Below are positions 1 through 10,260 of a stretch of 64,000 nucleotides of DNA, piece by piece; the stretch's first letter is position 1; each line of letters opens with the position of its first letter. Made by a program: the position numbers and the translations under genes. The notes beneath the pieces are model-generated. The model was not told the DNA's origin. It did not search any database and saw nothing but the letters and a program-made list of their open reading frames with translations. This stretch comes from Nageia nagi (lineage: Eukaryota; Pinophyta). Location of the stretch: the NCBI GenBank assembly GCA_050084985.1, contig JBITNC010000001.1, forward strand, positions 64,046,001 to 64,110,000, written 5' to 3'.

Positions 1-31
1 ATATAGGGTTTACAACCCCAAAACCAAGAAA

Positions 32-2058
32 ATGCTTGTCTCTCAAGATGTCATTTTTGAGGAGGGGAAAGTGTATGGACAACAGCAAAAATGCATTGTA
101 GACATTGGAGGAGGAGTGACCAGCCATGAAGATACTTCACAAGCAAAGAATGTGCAGCCCAAGAGATCAAATTCTCTTCCAAACCTCCAAGTGGTGCCTC
201 CAAGTCCTCCATCAAGTCCATCTCAAAGCTCAAAATCCACTCCAAGCTCACCTTCAAGTGGTGGCTCTCCAAATGTGATCCAAGAAGTGATGAAGACCAA
301 GAGAGGTAAAAGACACTTTCAAAACCATCCTCCTTCTCAAGTTTTAGATCAAAATTTCCATAAAAGATTATCAAGAAGTCAATTTCATGAAATGGAGAAG
401 TTTGTTAAGCAATTTAGCAATATGGAACTTGATGAGGATCCAAAGGGTGAGATGGTGAACTATGCTTTGTGTGCAGTACCAAATACTAATATTTCTATTT
501 TTGATCCATCTTGTTATGAGGAAGCTTGCACCAAAAATGTGTGGGTGAAGGCTATGCAAGAGGAGCTTCACTAAATAAACAAAAATGACACTTGGGAACT
601 TTGTGAGTTGCCTAAAGGAAAGAGGTGTGTGGGCTCCAAGTGGGTCTACAAGACCAAGTACAATAGTGATGGTACCATGAGAGAACACAAAGCAAGATTG
701 GTTGCTAAAGGCTTCACACAAAAACATGGTGTAGACTTTGAAGAGACTTTTGCACCAGTTGCAAGGCAAGAAATAGTAAGGTTGCTCGTTTCAATGGCTA
801 CCCAAAACCATTGGAGTATCTACCACATGGATGTGAAGAGTGCATTCTTGAATGGTTACTTGGATGAAGAGGTTTTTGTACAGCAGCCTCAAGGTTTTCA
901 AGTGCAAGGCAAAGAACATCATGTGTACAAGTTCAAGAAGGCCTTGTATGGTCTTAAGCAAGCTCCAAGAGCTTGGTACACTCGCATAAATGGATACTTT
1001 CAGAATTTTGGACTCATGAGGAGCAAGAATGAGCCAACACTCTACATCAAGAGAGAAGGTAATCAGACTTTGCTTGTTTCTCTTTATGTTGATGATTTGA
1101 TATATATGGGAAGTGATCCCATCTTGAATAACAAATTTAAGACTAATTTGATGAATGAGTTTGAAATGAAGGATTTGGGCCTTATGAGGTACTTTCTTGG
1201 CATGGAGGTCCACCAATGTCAAGAAGAGATTTTTGTTTGTCAAAGTAAATATGCAAGGGACATGCTTTCTAAGTATGGTATGATGAATTGTACTGCTGTT
1301 CACAATCCTGTAGCTCATGGTGAGTTGCTTTGTAAGGATGATGGTGCTCCAAAAGCAAGTGTGACATAATTTAGAAGCATAGTTGGTAGCCTTATGTTCC
1401 TTTGCAACACTAGGCCTGATATATAATTTGTTGTCTCCTTGGTATCTAGATACATGAATGATCCTTCTATTTTGCATTTAAAGGCTATAAAATGCATTTT
1501 GAGGTATGTCAAAGGTACCATTGGTTATGGTCTTCACTACTCTCATGTTGAAAAGTTTAAGCTTGTGGGTTTTAGTGACAGTGATTGGGGCAGCAATTTG
1601 GATGATAGGAAGTCCACTTCTGGGCAATGTTTCTCACTTGGTTTAGGAATGATAACATGGAGTTCTAAGAAGCAATCTACAGTTACTCTCTTTCTTGTGA
1701 GGCTGAGTATATAGCCCTCATCGTAGCTAGTGCACAAGCCTTATGGCTAAGGAAGCTACTTGCTGAAATTGGTTAGAAACAACATGGACCAACAATTCTT
1801 TACTATGACAACCAAAGTGCCATTTAGTTGGCACATAATCCCATCCACCACAGCAGGTCAAAGCACTTCCAACTCAAGTACCACTTCATTCGTGACATGG
1901 TGGAGAAGGACCAAATTGAGCTTCACTATTGCAACACCAAGATCAACTTGGTTGATATTTTCACAAAAGGTGTTGTCAAAGCTCAGTATGTGATGCTCAG
2001 AGACTCCATGGTGAGTCCTCTTTGCATCAAGGGGGAGAATGTAGACAACTCAGCATAG
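32..2058 (+). pseudogene. Ty1/copia pol remnant: integrase tail, reverse transcriptase, RNase H
   Basis: This is the 3' part of a copia polyprotein; the 5' part lies outside the window. Positions 32-574 encode a Ser/Pro-rich linker after integrase, ending in WVKAMQEELH just before the reverse transcriptase. Positions 575-1369 hold the reverse transcriptase with [38 protein letters not shown] and an intact catalytic YVDDLIY near 1087-1107. Positions 1372-2058 hold the copia RNase H (SDSDWGSNLDDRKSTSG, then NLVDIFTKG). Stops interrupt it at about 574, 1367, 1426 and 1775, and there is a frameshift near 1690. A polypurine tract and LTR follow directly, so the 3' end is real. It is non-functional as it stands, although the reverse transcriptase core is well preserved. 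Confidence 0.93.
2029..2039 (+). other. Polypurine tract of the left copia element
   Basis: The run AAGGGGGAGAA lies just after the RNase H coding end and directly before a TG dinucleotide that opens the LTR. This is the position and composition of a plus-strand primer in copia elements. Confidence 0.8.
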
Positions 2059-2440
2059 TTTAATGGGTTGCCATGATTAGAAGTTATGTAGTTTGTGGTT
2101 ACAACAAGAATACATTAAAACTCTTTAAACTGATGAAGAAGTTAGGAACAAACTGGACAATGTAACATTTTGTATGCGTTCTACTTGTATGCAGCTATGG
2201 TAGTGTAGTGGAGGTGAGTAGAATAGAAAATAAGGGACTTTTTATGAACTTCGAATGTGCTCCAGATGAGACGCGCAGATGAGCTCTAGACTAGCTCCAG
2301 AGAACTCCAGACGAGCTCCAGATGAGCTCTATACTAGCTCCAGATGAGCTCTAGAAATGTTTTTTGAAGCTCTAGGATTGTAATCTTGCTCCATAGTTAA
2401 TGCAATCTATTTTTTGATGTTCCAATATTGTGTAAATTTT
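2040..2440 (+). repeat. 3' LTR of the left copia element (right edge uncertain)
   Basis: The LTR starts with TGTAGACAAC directly after the polypurine tract. I could not fix its end because the partner LTR is outside the window. About 2440 is a guess, placed before a stretch that reads as a plant-mobile-domain fragment. The middle of the LTR carries short GAGCTC-rich repeats. Confidence 0.6.
2258..2355 (+). repeat. Short GAGCTC/AGCTCCAGA repeats inside an LTR
   Basis: Variants of GATGAGCTCTAGACTAGCTCC recur four to five times with small changes. The core GAGCTC is palindromic. The block lies inside the copia 3' LTR and is locally much richer in GC than its surroundings. Confidence 0.7.
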
Positions 2441-2459
2441 TGAAATCCTTCAAGGACAT

Positions 2460-2576
2460 TTCCTTAGCTACCTTGTGTTTACTGATTATGTGTCTCGTGA
2501 CTACAACATGCTGACAGCTTTGATGGAGAGGTGGGATCCAATGACTTTCGTTCCAATAGATCATGAAAGAGGAACG
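2460..2576 (+). pseudogene. Possible plant-mobile-domain (PF10536-like) fragment
   Basis: A short open stretch reads DYNMLTALMERWDPMT. This resembles the N-terminal signature of plant mobile domain / aminotransferase-like proteins, where an (I/L)xALxERWxPxTxxF motif is usual. The frame closes with TAA at 2577. Only 39 codons are readable, so chance similarity cannot be excluded. A clearer relic of the same superfamily lies near 33 kb. Confidence 0.35.
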
Positions 2577-2579
2577 TAA

Positions 2580-2869
2580 GTGATCTTTACTGATAGATAT
2601 GGAGCACTGGCACTTCTTTTTTTTTACATAAAAATGGATGCTTGTTTCCTCTGCCATAATGTTGGTTAGCATGTCTACCCTAATGTTAGTTTCGTTAGTA
2701 TTAGTATGATCATGGGTGCTCACCAAATGATATTTCTGAAGGGAAACTCACCCCGCTAGTGCTAGCCTCATGTTGATTTTTACACCATGATGCCCCAGTG
2801 ATAGTAGGGCTTTTTGTTTCATTTTCCTGTGCATACATTACTCCTTGTTATGTTTGGGCATGGGGTTTT
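2580..2869. other. No recognisable feature
   Basis: AT-rich spacer between the possible plant-mobile-domain fragment and the gypsy gag. I see no coding signature, LTR edge or repeat here. The gypsy element to the right should continue into pol in this direction but does not, so it was probably cut off within this stretch. Confidence 0.5.
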
Positions 2870-4364
2870 TTAGATTCCCAAGTTTTCATTATCTATATGC
2901 ATAGGAGCTTTTCCTTTTATGTCAGATTTTTCAAATGAGATTGCCTTTCTATCTACCAGATCTTGGATGATATCTTTGAATTTTTTACATTCACATGTTT
3001 TGTGGCCATGAACTCTATGGTATAGGCAAAATCCTCCTGTAGTTTTAGTGGCTTGTTGGTTTACGGGTGGCAATTGAATTAGACCCTTCTTCACCAATGA
3101 TTGCAACAACTCATTATGATCTTCTTGATTTTAGTGTATACTAGGGAGTCTGAGGTTTGCTTGATTTATGTTTGTGTTTTTCTTGTGTGATTATGTTAAT
3201 TGTTGAAGTTTCCCTTTCTTCTTTTCTAAGTTTCCACAAACCAATTTTCATCATGTGTTGCTCTTTTCGAATCATGGAATCGATCATTTCAGAGAGGGGT
3301 TGGTCTAGATAGTTAAAGAATTCAAGCACCATCTCATCTCTAATGGATTTTATCAGCATGTGTTTTAGTTCTTTCTCATTCAAGTTTATGAATTTTGCAA
3401 TTTTCTTCCATTTGGCTACAAACTTGCTACATGGTTGATTTTCTTTTTGTTTCATTTTGGCAAGATCTATAATGAGTGGTTTTCTCTTTATGTTATATTG
3501 ATATTGATCTATGAATTCATATTTTAGTTGCTCATAACTCTTGATGCTTTGATTTTCAAGTCCATAGAACCAGTCGGATGCTTCTTTCCCTAAGCTAAGT
3601 GAAAAAAGTCTAGCTAACATATTAGAATCATGTTGATGTCTATAAGCTGCTTCTTCAAAGATTACAATATGCATTCTCGATCACTCCTACCATTATATTT
3701 GTTAAAATCTATGTCTTTCCCTTCCCAAATTTTACTTCTTAATCTTGAACAAAGGGGGTGACTTTCTTCTAGTTGTTCATTCTCTTTTGCTTTATTTAAA
3801 TGTATTAGCCTTTTCAATTGTTCAGCCATGTTTGCTAATTGTGCTCTCATTTTCTCCGATTTTTCTTTTTCAATTTGTGTGATTGGACTATCCTCAGGTT
3901 GCTTATTTATGAAATTAAGATTTCCAGGTTCTTCCTCACTTTCATAATCAAGTATTCTAGGAGTAAATCTTCCTATTTGTTCTCTCCATTCATGAATCAG
4001 TTGATTTTCTAGTTCTCCCATGATGACCTGTCTTACACTCACTTGAGCTTTCTGGTAAGATTTTGTATTTATTATTTTCTTTACCTCTATCTCTTTGATT
4101 TTCTTTTCTTTATCCGACCAAAAAGGGTAAGCATTAAGAATTTTTTGTGCAACAGGGTCTATTTCAAGTTCTATATTTTGACTCACTATCAGACTCATCA
4201 TCAAACTCAATTATTTCATCATCTTCTTCTTCTAATGTTATTGGTTTATGATATGCAAATGCCAAAGATGATGGAGAGGGTTCACAAACATTTTGTTTAA
4301 CTATCTCAGGGGCAAAAGAATTTTGATCATGATGGAGCATACAAAAGTTAATATGACTTTCCAT
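2870..4364 (-). pseudogene. Ty3/gypsy gag remnant with CHHC-type zinc motif
   Basis: Reading the minus strand from 4364 to 2870 gives an acidic N-terminus, then a retrotransposon gag domain at about 3674-3141. That domain contains LARLFSLSLGKEASDWFYGL, a YEQLKYEFIDQYQ segment and CSKFVAKWKKIA, the usual order in gypsy Gag. Near 3030-2930 a motif CLYHRVHGHKTCECKKFKD resembles the Cys/His box of Tat-like Gag proteins. A frame break lies near 3665, and stops separate the segments. Protease and reverse transcriptase should follow toward lower coordinates but are absent, so the element is 3'-truncated. Its 5' LTR lies just to the right. Confidence 0.85.
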
Positions 4365-4968
4365 GGTAGAAATGGGCCAGGGCGGTCCATTTCTATAGGG
4401 TTTAGATCACGAACGGTCCTATTATGATGATTATGATGTTTGAAAAAAAAATTGGTTCATCCAGAAATGTTCTAAAGAAAAATTTGAGACCATTCACAGT
4501 TAAAAATTCATAGATTTTATGCAATGAATAAACTATGGTAGGATCTTCGAGAACTTGTAGAATGCCCCAAAATGCTCTATGAATTTTTGTATCAACCTTA
4601 GTTTATCTTCAGTGAGGTTTGAATTGTTAGATTTTACCCAACGATAAAGGACCAACTGTGATTTGTTTTCCAAAGGTAGAACTAGATTTTCTAAGATTCC
4701 TCCTTCAAGGATTTCATTATCCAAGCTATCATTATCTTCGAATCACCATGATAGGATTCCTCATCAAAAGTTTATCTTTGATAACCCAAGGAGCACTCTC
4801 TTTATTTAGTCTAGCACTTTTCCTAGTTGGCTCTATTTCTTTCCATGTTTTTCTTTTTCTCTTATTTTATTCAGGTGATGATTGAACTAACAAAGAATAG
4901 TCTGATAATTCATTTATATCTCTACCCATTGTTGAATTAGAAAGCATGTTTCACATCGGTTCACCAAA
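4365..4968 (-). other. Untranslated leader and candidate primer-binding site of the gypsy element
   Basis: This stretch lies between the LTR and the gag start. Two bases inside the LTR edge, minus-strand positions 4966-4948 read TGGTGAACCGATGTGAAAC. It begins with the TGG required to pair with a tRNA CCA end. I could not match it to a specific plant tRNA, so the primer is unknown. Confidence 0.45.
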
Positions 4969-5540
4969 TGTTTACATATAAAATTGAGCGTGTAAATAAA
5001 TAAATAAGAAAATATCTACAAACTCAATATTATCTGTATTTGAGCTACAATAGCAATTTATTCTAGATAGCGATAAACAAAATAACCAATTTAGAAATGT
5101 AATTGTACCAACCAAGACTGTAATTTGTGTACTTACCTCATGGAATGTACCTGACAATGAAGGTTGAAGATATTGGTGATGTACTGATGATGAGCTACCT
5201 TTCCAACAACTAATGACCTATGAAGATGTAGAAAGAGGACCACGGGTAGTCTGTTTCAGTGATATAAGAGCACCGATGGTGTTCTTTTGTTCACAAAGGA
5301 GCACTAGCGGCCTTCGTTTGATGATTCTTAACTTCTTAATCAAGTCCAAACTTTAATATGGATGTCTCAGATAGTAGTATGATATCAGAATAGATCTTGG
5401 ATGTCAGGATAGCTCACGAAAGGAAGCACACAAACCACAGCCTTGTAGGCGTACCAAGAGATACCTTAAGGGGTTGCCACTTACAAGACCATACGCAGGA
5501 TCGTGTGTATCCTTGTTATGTGACTTACTATTAGATCCCT

Positions 5541-5550
5541 TATTTATATA
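5541..5550 (-). promoter_or_regulatory. TATA box in gypsy LTR
   Basis: The minus strand reads TATATAAATAAGG here, inside the LTR and about 270 bases from its 5' edge. This is a reasonable U3/R promoter position. Confidence 0.6.
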
Positions 5551-5633
5551 GATAATAGATAATACAACCCATGGGTCAACATGCATCTAAATAAATAAGG
5601 CTAATTCACCATATTCAAGATAAACACACCAAT

Positions 5634-5695
5634 AAACAAGATAATTCATGCAATATTCAAGATAATCCATGCAATATTCAAGATAATCATTACAA
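5634..5695 (-). repeat. 21-bp tandem repeat in LTR U3
   Basis: Imperfect units of about 21 bp with core CAAGATAATCCATGCAATATT recur two to three times, with weaker copies on either side. They lie upstream of the TATA box, where LTR enhancer repeats are often found. Confidence 0.6.
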
Positions 5696-5817
5696 AATTC
5701 ATATTCAAGACAAACATTGATATTATCACTTTAATACATTCAAGACATATATTTAGGCCAAGCATATTTCATTAATTTATTGATTTAAAAACATAAATTC
5801 ATTTTTATGTGTTAACA

Positions 5818-8645
5818 CTTTGCCTTCCACAATAAACCTTTCTAGTTGGTTCATGAATATTTCCACATCTAAGTCACCATTAAGAAATGCACTCTTGATA
5901 TTGAGTTGAAAAACTTTCCATCTTTAAGCTACAAAAAGGGCAAGGATAACTCTCATAGTAGACATCTTTACCATAAGAGCAAAGGTTTTTCATAATCTAC
6001 ATTTTTTTTTAAGCAAAACATTTAGCTACTAACCTTGCCTTGTATTTTTTAGTATCTTATACTAAATTGAACTTGACCTTGTAGATTCACTTATTGCCAA
6101 TCATATTCTTTTCATTGGGATAAAGAATCAAATCTCAAGTTTTATTTTTCATAAGCACTTCATACTCCACTTTCATGGCTTCTATATAGCACTCATGCTT
6201 AGAAGCTTCTTTGAAGGTTGAGGGCTCATGCTTGTTATCAATCTTGATAATTAAATATTTGTTCAAGGTCATGCTCTTTGTTACCCTTTGTGTTGGAGAA
6301 TTTTGTTTCTAAGGTGACTTATCTACATCAATATCCAACCAACTAGGGGCAAATGAAGAGTCCTCTAGATTATTAACATCCTCATTAGAAGCATATTCTT
6401 CAAGAAGTTCATTGAACTTTACATCCTTTGAAATGAACATTGCTTTATAGGTTGGAGAGTAGAGCTTGTAGCCTTTATGCTAACAGTTATAACCTACAAA
6501 TATACATTTTTTAGCTCTTTTTTCAACTTCTTCCTTTTATTAGAAATAATGTAGGAGAATGCTTCATAACCAAACACCCTAAGGTGAGAAATATTAGGTT
6601 TTCTTCCTGACCATGCCTTAAAAGGAGTTTTATTTTGAATGAATTTTGTGGGACACCTATTCAAGGTGTAAATAGCAATGCTCATAGCTTCACCCCATAA
6701 GAATTTAGGAAGATTACCCAACATGCATCTATCCATATCCATAATTGTTCTATTTTTTTTTTGACAACACCATTCTAGTTGAGAAGAGTATGGAATTGTA
6801 AACTACTTCTTGATTCCATACATAGCACAATAGTTATTGAACTCATTGCTATTATATTCTCTCCCATTACTAATCTCAACATTTTGATTTTAAGGTTAGT
6901 TTGATTCTTAACAAAGGCCTTAAAAACCTTAAAACTCTCAAAGGTTTGGTCCTTATGCTCAAGTATATACCCAAAGGTCATATTATTAAATTTATCAATG
7001 AAGGTCAAGATGTAAGATGCTCCTCGAAGTGATTTAGTCTAAAATGGACCCATCAAATCTAAATGAACAAGTTGAAGAGGTTGAGATGCTCTTGTTACTT
7101 TATTTTTTTCAAACTTTTGTCTATGCATTTTACCAAGAATGCACTTCTTGCATAAACCAACTGAAGGAGAAATTGAAGGCAAACCTTACACAAGTTCTTA
7201 GTCTTTCATGATTTGAATACTCTTATGGTTAAGGTGCCCTAAATGATGGTGCCAAAGATTACCTTTAGAACACACACTAGAAGCAAGACACATCTTTGAT
7301 GGAACTTGATTCATAATGTAGAGGTTATCTATCATAGATATTTTAACCAAAGTGGTAAGTCTTTTTTTAATGCATAGGATTGAGAGTTGAACTCAAAAGA
7401 GTACCCTTTTCTAGCAACTTGGATTATGAAGAGAAGGTTCATCTTTAACTTAGAAACATAAAGAACATTTTCAAGAACCTTTTCATGAATTAGCACACTC
7501 CCAATTCGTTAGAATTCAAAAGTAGAGTTATTACTTGTCATAATGACATCCTTTTTATACTTGTGAAACTTTTCAAACTTTTCTTTTTCAAAGAATAGGT
7601 GATTAGTGCAACCAGAGTCAATAATACATTCAGATGAAAAAGAGTGAGATATGGAGTAAAGCACCCTAGCAAAACCAACATAAGTATTTTTATTTCCTTT
7701 GTAGTTCTTTATATTTTCATTACCTTTGTTCTTTTCCTCTTTTTTATTTTTGTAGTAATCAATTTCTTTATGACCTTGAATGCCACAATAGTTACAATTG
7801 CCATCAAACTTTTTCTTAGGATAAGGAGTGTTTGCTTTTCCTTTTCCATCTCTTTGCATGAAATGATTATTGTTACCACTATTTCTATTATTATGGTTGT
7901 TATTTTTGTTGTTCCTACTACTATTGTAGCCATTGTCTCTTTTCTCAAACCTTTTGGAGGAAGAAGGATAAGATTTTCTTTGATGGTTGAACTTCTTCTT
8001 GAAAAGAGTTTTGGCTACTCCAAGAGAAATGTTATTATCCTTAGGAGAAGAAATCAACACCTTATTGTTAAGGGTTTTCTCATGCTTCAAAAGGTGCCTT
8101 GAAAAGTTCTCAAGGGAGAAGACTTCTTCATCATCAAGCCTTGTTTCCATAATTGTCACAAAGTTTCTAAAATTTTAAGAGAGGTTTTGAAAAATTATGA
8201 AGGCCATAGACTCATCATTGATCCAATTGCACCCACAAGTAATAAGTTAGGTCCTTAAATCAATGATTTTATTCAAGTAGATAACCACATTTTTATCTTT
8301 TCCTTGATAAGATTGAAGCAACTTTTGGAGAATGGTAAACCTTCTTAAAAAGTTTGAACCAAGATAGATTTGTTTAAGCTTATCCCAAGCTTCCTTTATC
8401 GAGGTTGAAAAGGAAATCATTAGGAGCATATCATCTAAAATTGCATGATAAATCATGGAGGTTGCTAACTCATTATTCATGTTGTAAGTTTCTAGTGCCT
8501 TCTCATTTGTAGGAGGTACAAGTTCTCATTCACTATTTGCCAAAGCTTCCTTGCTTATAATTCAACTCTCATTCATGGTTCTCAAATTCCATAGTTGGAA
8601 CCATAAAGAATGTGTTTGGGTAGAAAGGATTCTCCCATTTTACTA
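5818..8645 (-). pseudogene. Ty1/copia gag-pol remnant
   Basis: Reading from 8645 down, the N-terminal Gag (UBN2-type, with SMIYHAILDDM and SIKEAWDKLKQIYLGS) is followed by an Asn/Lys-rich stretch. The zinc knuckle CNYCGIQGHKEIDYY has its last Cys changed to Tyr, consistent with a G to A change. Protease follows with CIIDSGCTNHLF near 7615. Integrase has LWHHHLGHLNHKS, HLDLMGP and a TLNRCPTKF...TPFKAWSG segment (6742-6494). The last readable part is the start of reverse transcriptase (KARLVAK and KSAFLNGDLD) near 5900, cut by the gypsy LTR at 5817. There are many stops and frameshifts. The integrase LRSDNGGE region is frame-broken, which removes the second catalytic Asp. It is clearly dead. 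Confidence 0.9.
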
Positions 8646-9499
8646 CACAAGAATGTGAAATAATAAGTATGTGATTTCAATAAATAACATTAAATGTTAA
8701 GTCTTAACCAAGTAAATAATACATGTTACATTTAACACTAAAGACATGCTTGATTTGATTCATAAGTGCAAATATTTAATAATTTATATAATAACCTATG
8801 TACTCAAATACATTTCTCTTCTCAAGAACTATATATGTAGAGTGACATTATTGAGGCTTATTTGCTTATCTAAAATTAGGATTTCACCTAGATGCCCACA
8901 TAAGAAGAGCTTAGGTCCCACCAATCCTCAACTAGTTCCTTTTGGTAGCAATATACCCTCACAAGGAGAAGTACTAGCTATTTTCTAAGGTTTTGACATT
9001 TATTGGATCAGCCAAATTATTAATCTTGGTTAGGTTTCAAGTTATCTTCCTAGGTTATTAGGATAATCTTTGAATGGATGTGCAAATATGTGGTATCACT
9101 ACACACATACCTATTCACCTAATAGGAGTTAAATCTAGACCAATAGAGGACTTAGGGGTAATTAAAAAATACAAACTTTTCATCACTTGGATCATCAAAC
9201 TTAAAGGCTCCAATCTACCAGTCCTCACCTCATGGCTCCCAAAAAAGTCATGTTGTGGAATGTACATGTGTATGTGTTCATTTTAGGGGGTTTCTCATAT
9301 CAATGTTTATGTTTTTACATAAAAAAATGAATCAAAAGGTGAAACTTGAAGTAAAAAAGCATAAGTAAAATATCATCCATGCAAAAAATTTGAAACCTAA
9401 GTGTCCAATGGGTTTTGTTTACCAACCCCTAAAGGACATCATTACATCATCACTTATCTTGCACAATTCCATTACATAATTTGCATAAGGATAAATACT

Positions 9500-9850
9500 A
9501 AATATGCATTCTTAAGTCATAAGCATGCATCTTAAAAAATTAAGTCCTAAGTATTAACTTAAAAATTTAAGTCCTTGAGCATGCATTAAAAAATTAAGCT
9601 TTAAGCATTAAAAAATGCATTAATCACATAGCTTTAAAAATTTAAGTAAGCATGCATCACTCCAATATATTAAGTAAGAAGCATGTATCAATCCATAACT
9701 TTAAAAATTAAGCATGCATTATAACTTTAAAAAATTGAGTACTAAGCATGCATTTATTATCTTTAAGTATTAAGCATGCATTTAGAAAAAAAATTACTAA
9801 GCATAAGCATGTATATTTTAACTTTTAAAAATTAAGTAATAATACATGCA
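9500..9850. repeat. Degenerate repeats with CATGCAT and TTTAAAAATTAAG cores
   Basis: Segments such as TTAAGCATGCAT and TTTAAAAATTAAG alternate about ten times at irregular 25-45 base spacing. The palindromic GCATGC core survives in most units, indicating an old decayed minisatellite. Confidence 0.6.
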
Positions 9851-10203
9851 ATAAAAATTTAAGTAAAATATTTATACCAATTTCCCCTCTTTTACTTAAA
9901 AATTATCCCCTAGAGATAGCATACTAGCTTTACTTTAGATAAAAAAAATTTGCATGCTAAGAAAAAATTATTTTATCTTCATAAAAGGTTATATTTCTAA
10001 GTAAAAAATACTTCAAGTAAACAAATTAAAGAATCCATATTACTTAACCACAAAAATAAATTAAGGGATAAATCTACACTCCACTTGATGCATTTAATAT
10101 GACAGACTAGGTCCACACTCCACTTGAATTCACCCATATTCAATAGATACTAAAAAAATAGATTACCTAAATTTTGCACTAGTATCTTAATTGTAATAGG
10201 TGC

Positions 10204-10206
<3 letters not shown>

Positions 10207-10258
<52 letters not shown>
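10207..10258. repeat. (TA)n microsatellite
   Basis: About 26 uninterrupted TA dinucleotides. Confidence 0.97.

Positions 10259-10260
<2 letters not shown>

Larger units (their letters stand above)
4969..5817 (-). repeat. 5' LTR of the minus-strand gypsy element
   Basis: On the minus strand the unit begins TGTTAACACA at 5817 and ends TGTAAACA at 4969, so it has TG...CA termini. It contains a TATA box about 270 bases from its start and is followed by a candidate primer-binding site. Its right edge cuts abruptly into copia reverse-transcriptase code, as expected if the gypsy element inserted into an older copia. The partner 3' LTR was not found. Confidence 0.7.

Noticed and set aside
4533-4724. 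63-codon minus-strand open frame upstream of the gypsy gag
   Set aside because: It lies in the leader between primer-binding site and gag and has no known counterpart. It could be a small leader ORF, but nothing beyond length supports it.
7644-8102. 152-codon + strand open frame, hydrophobic
   Set aside because: It is the antisense shadow of the Asn/Lys-rich copia Gag and protease region on the minus strand.
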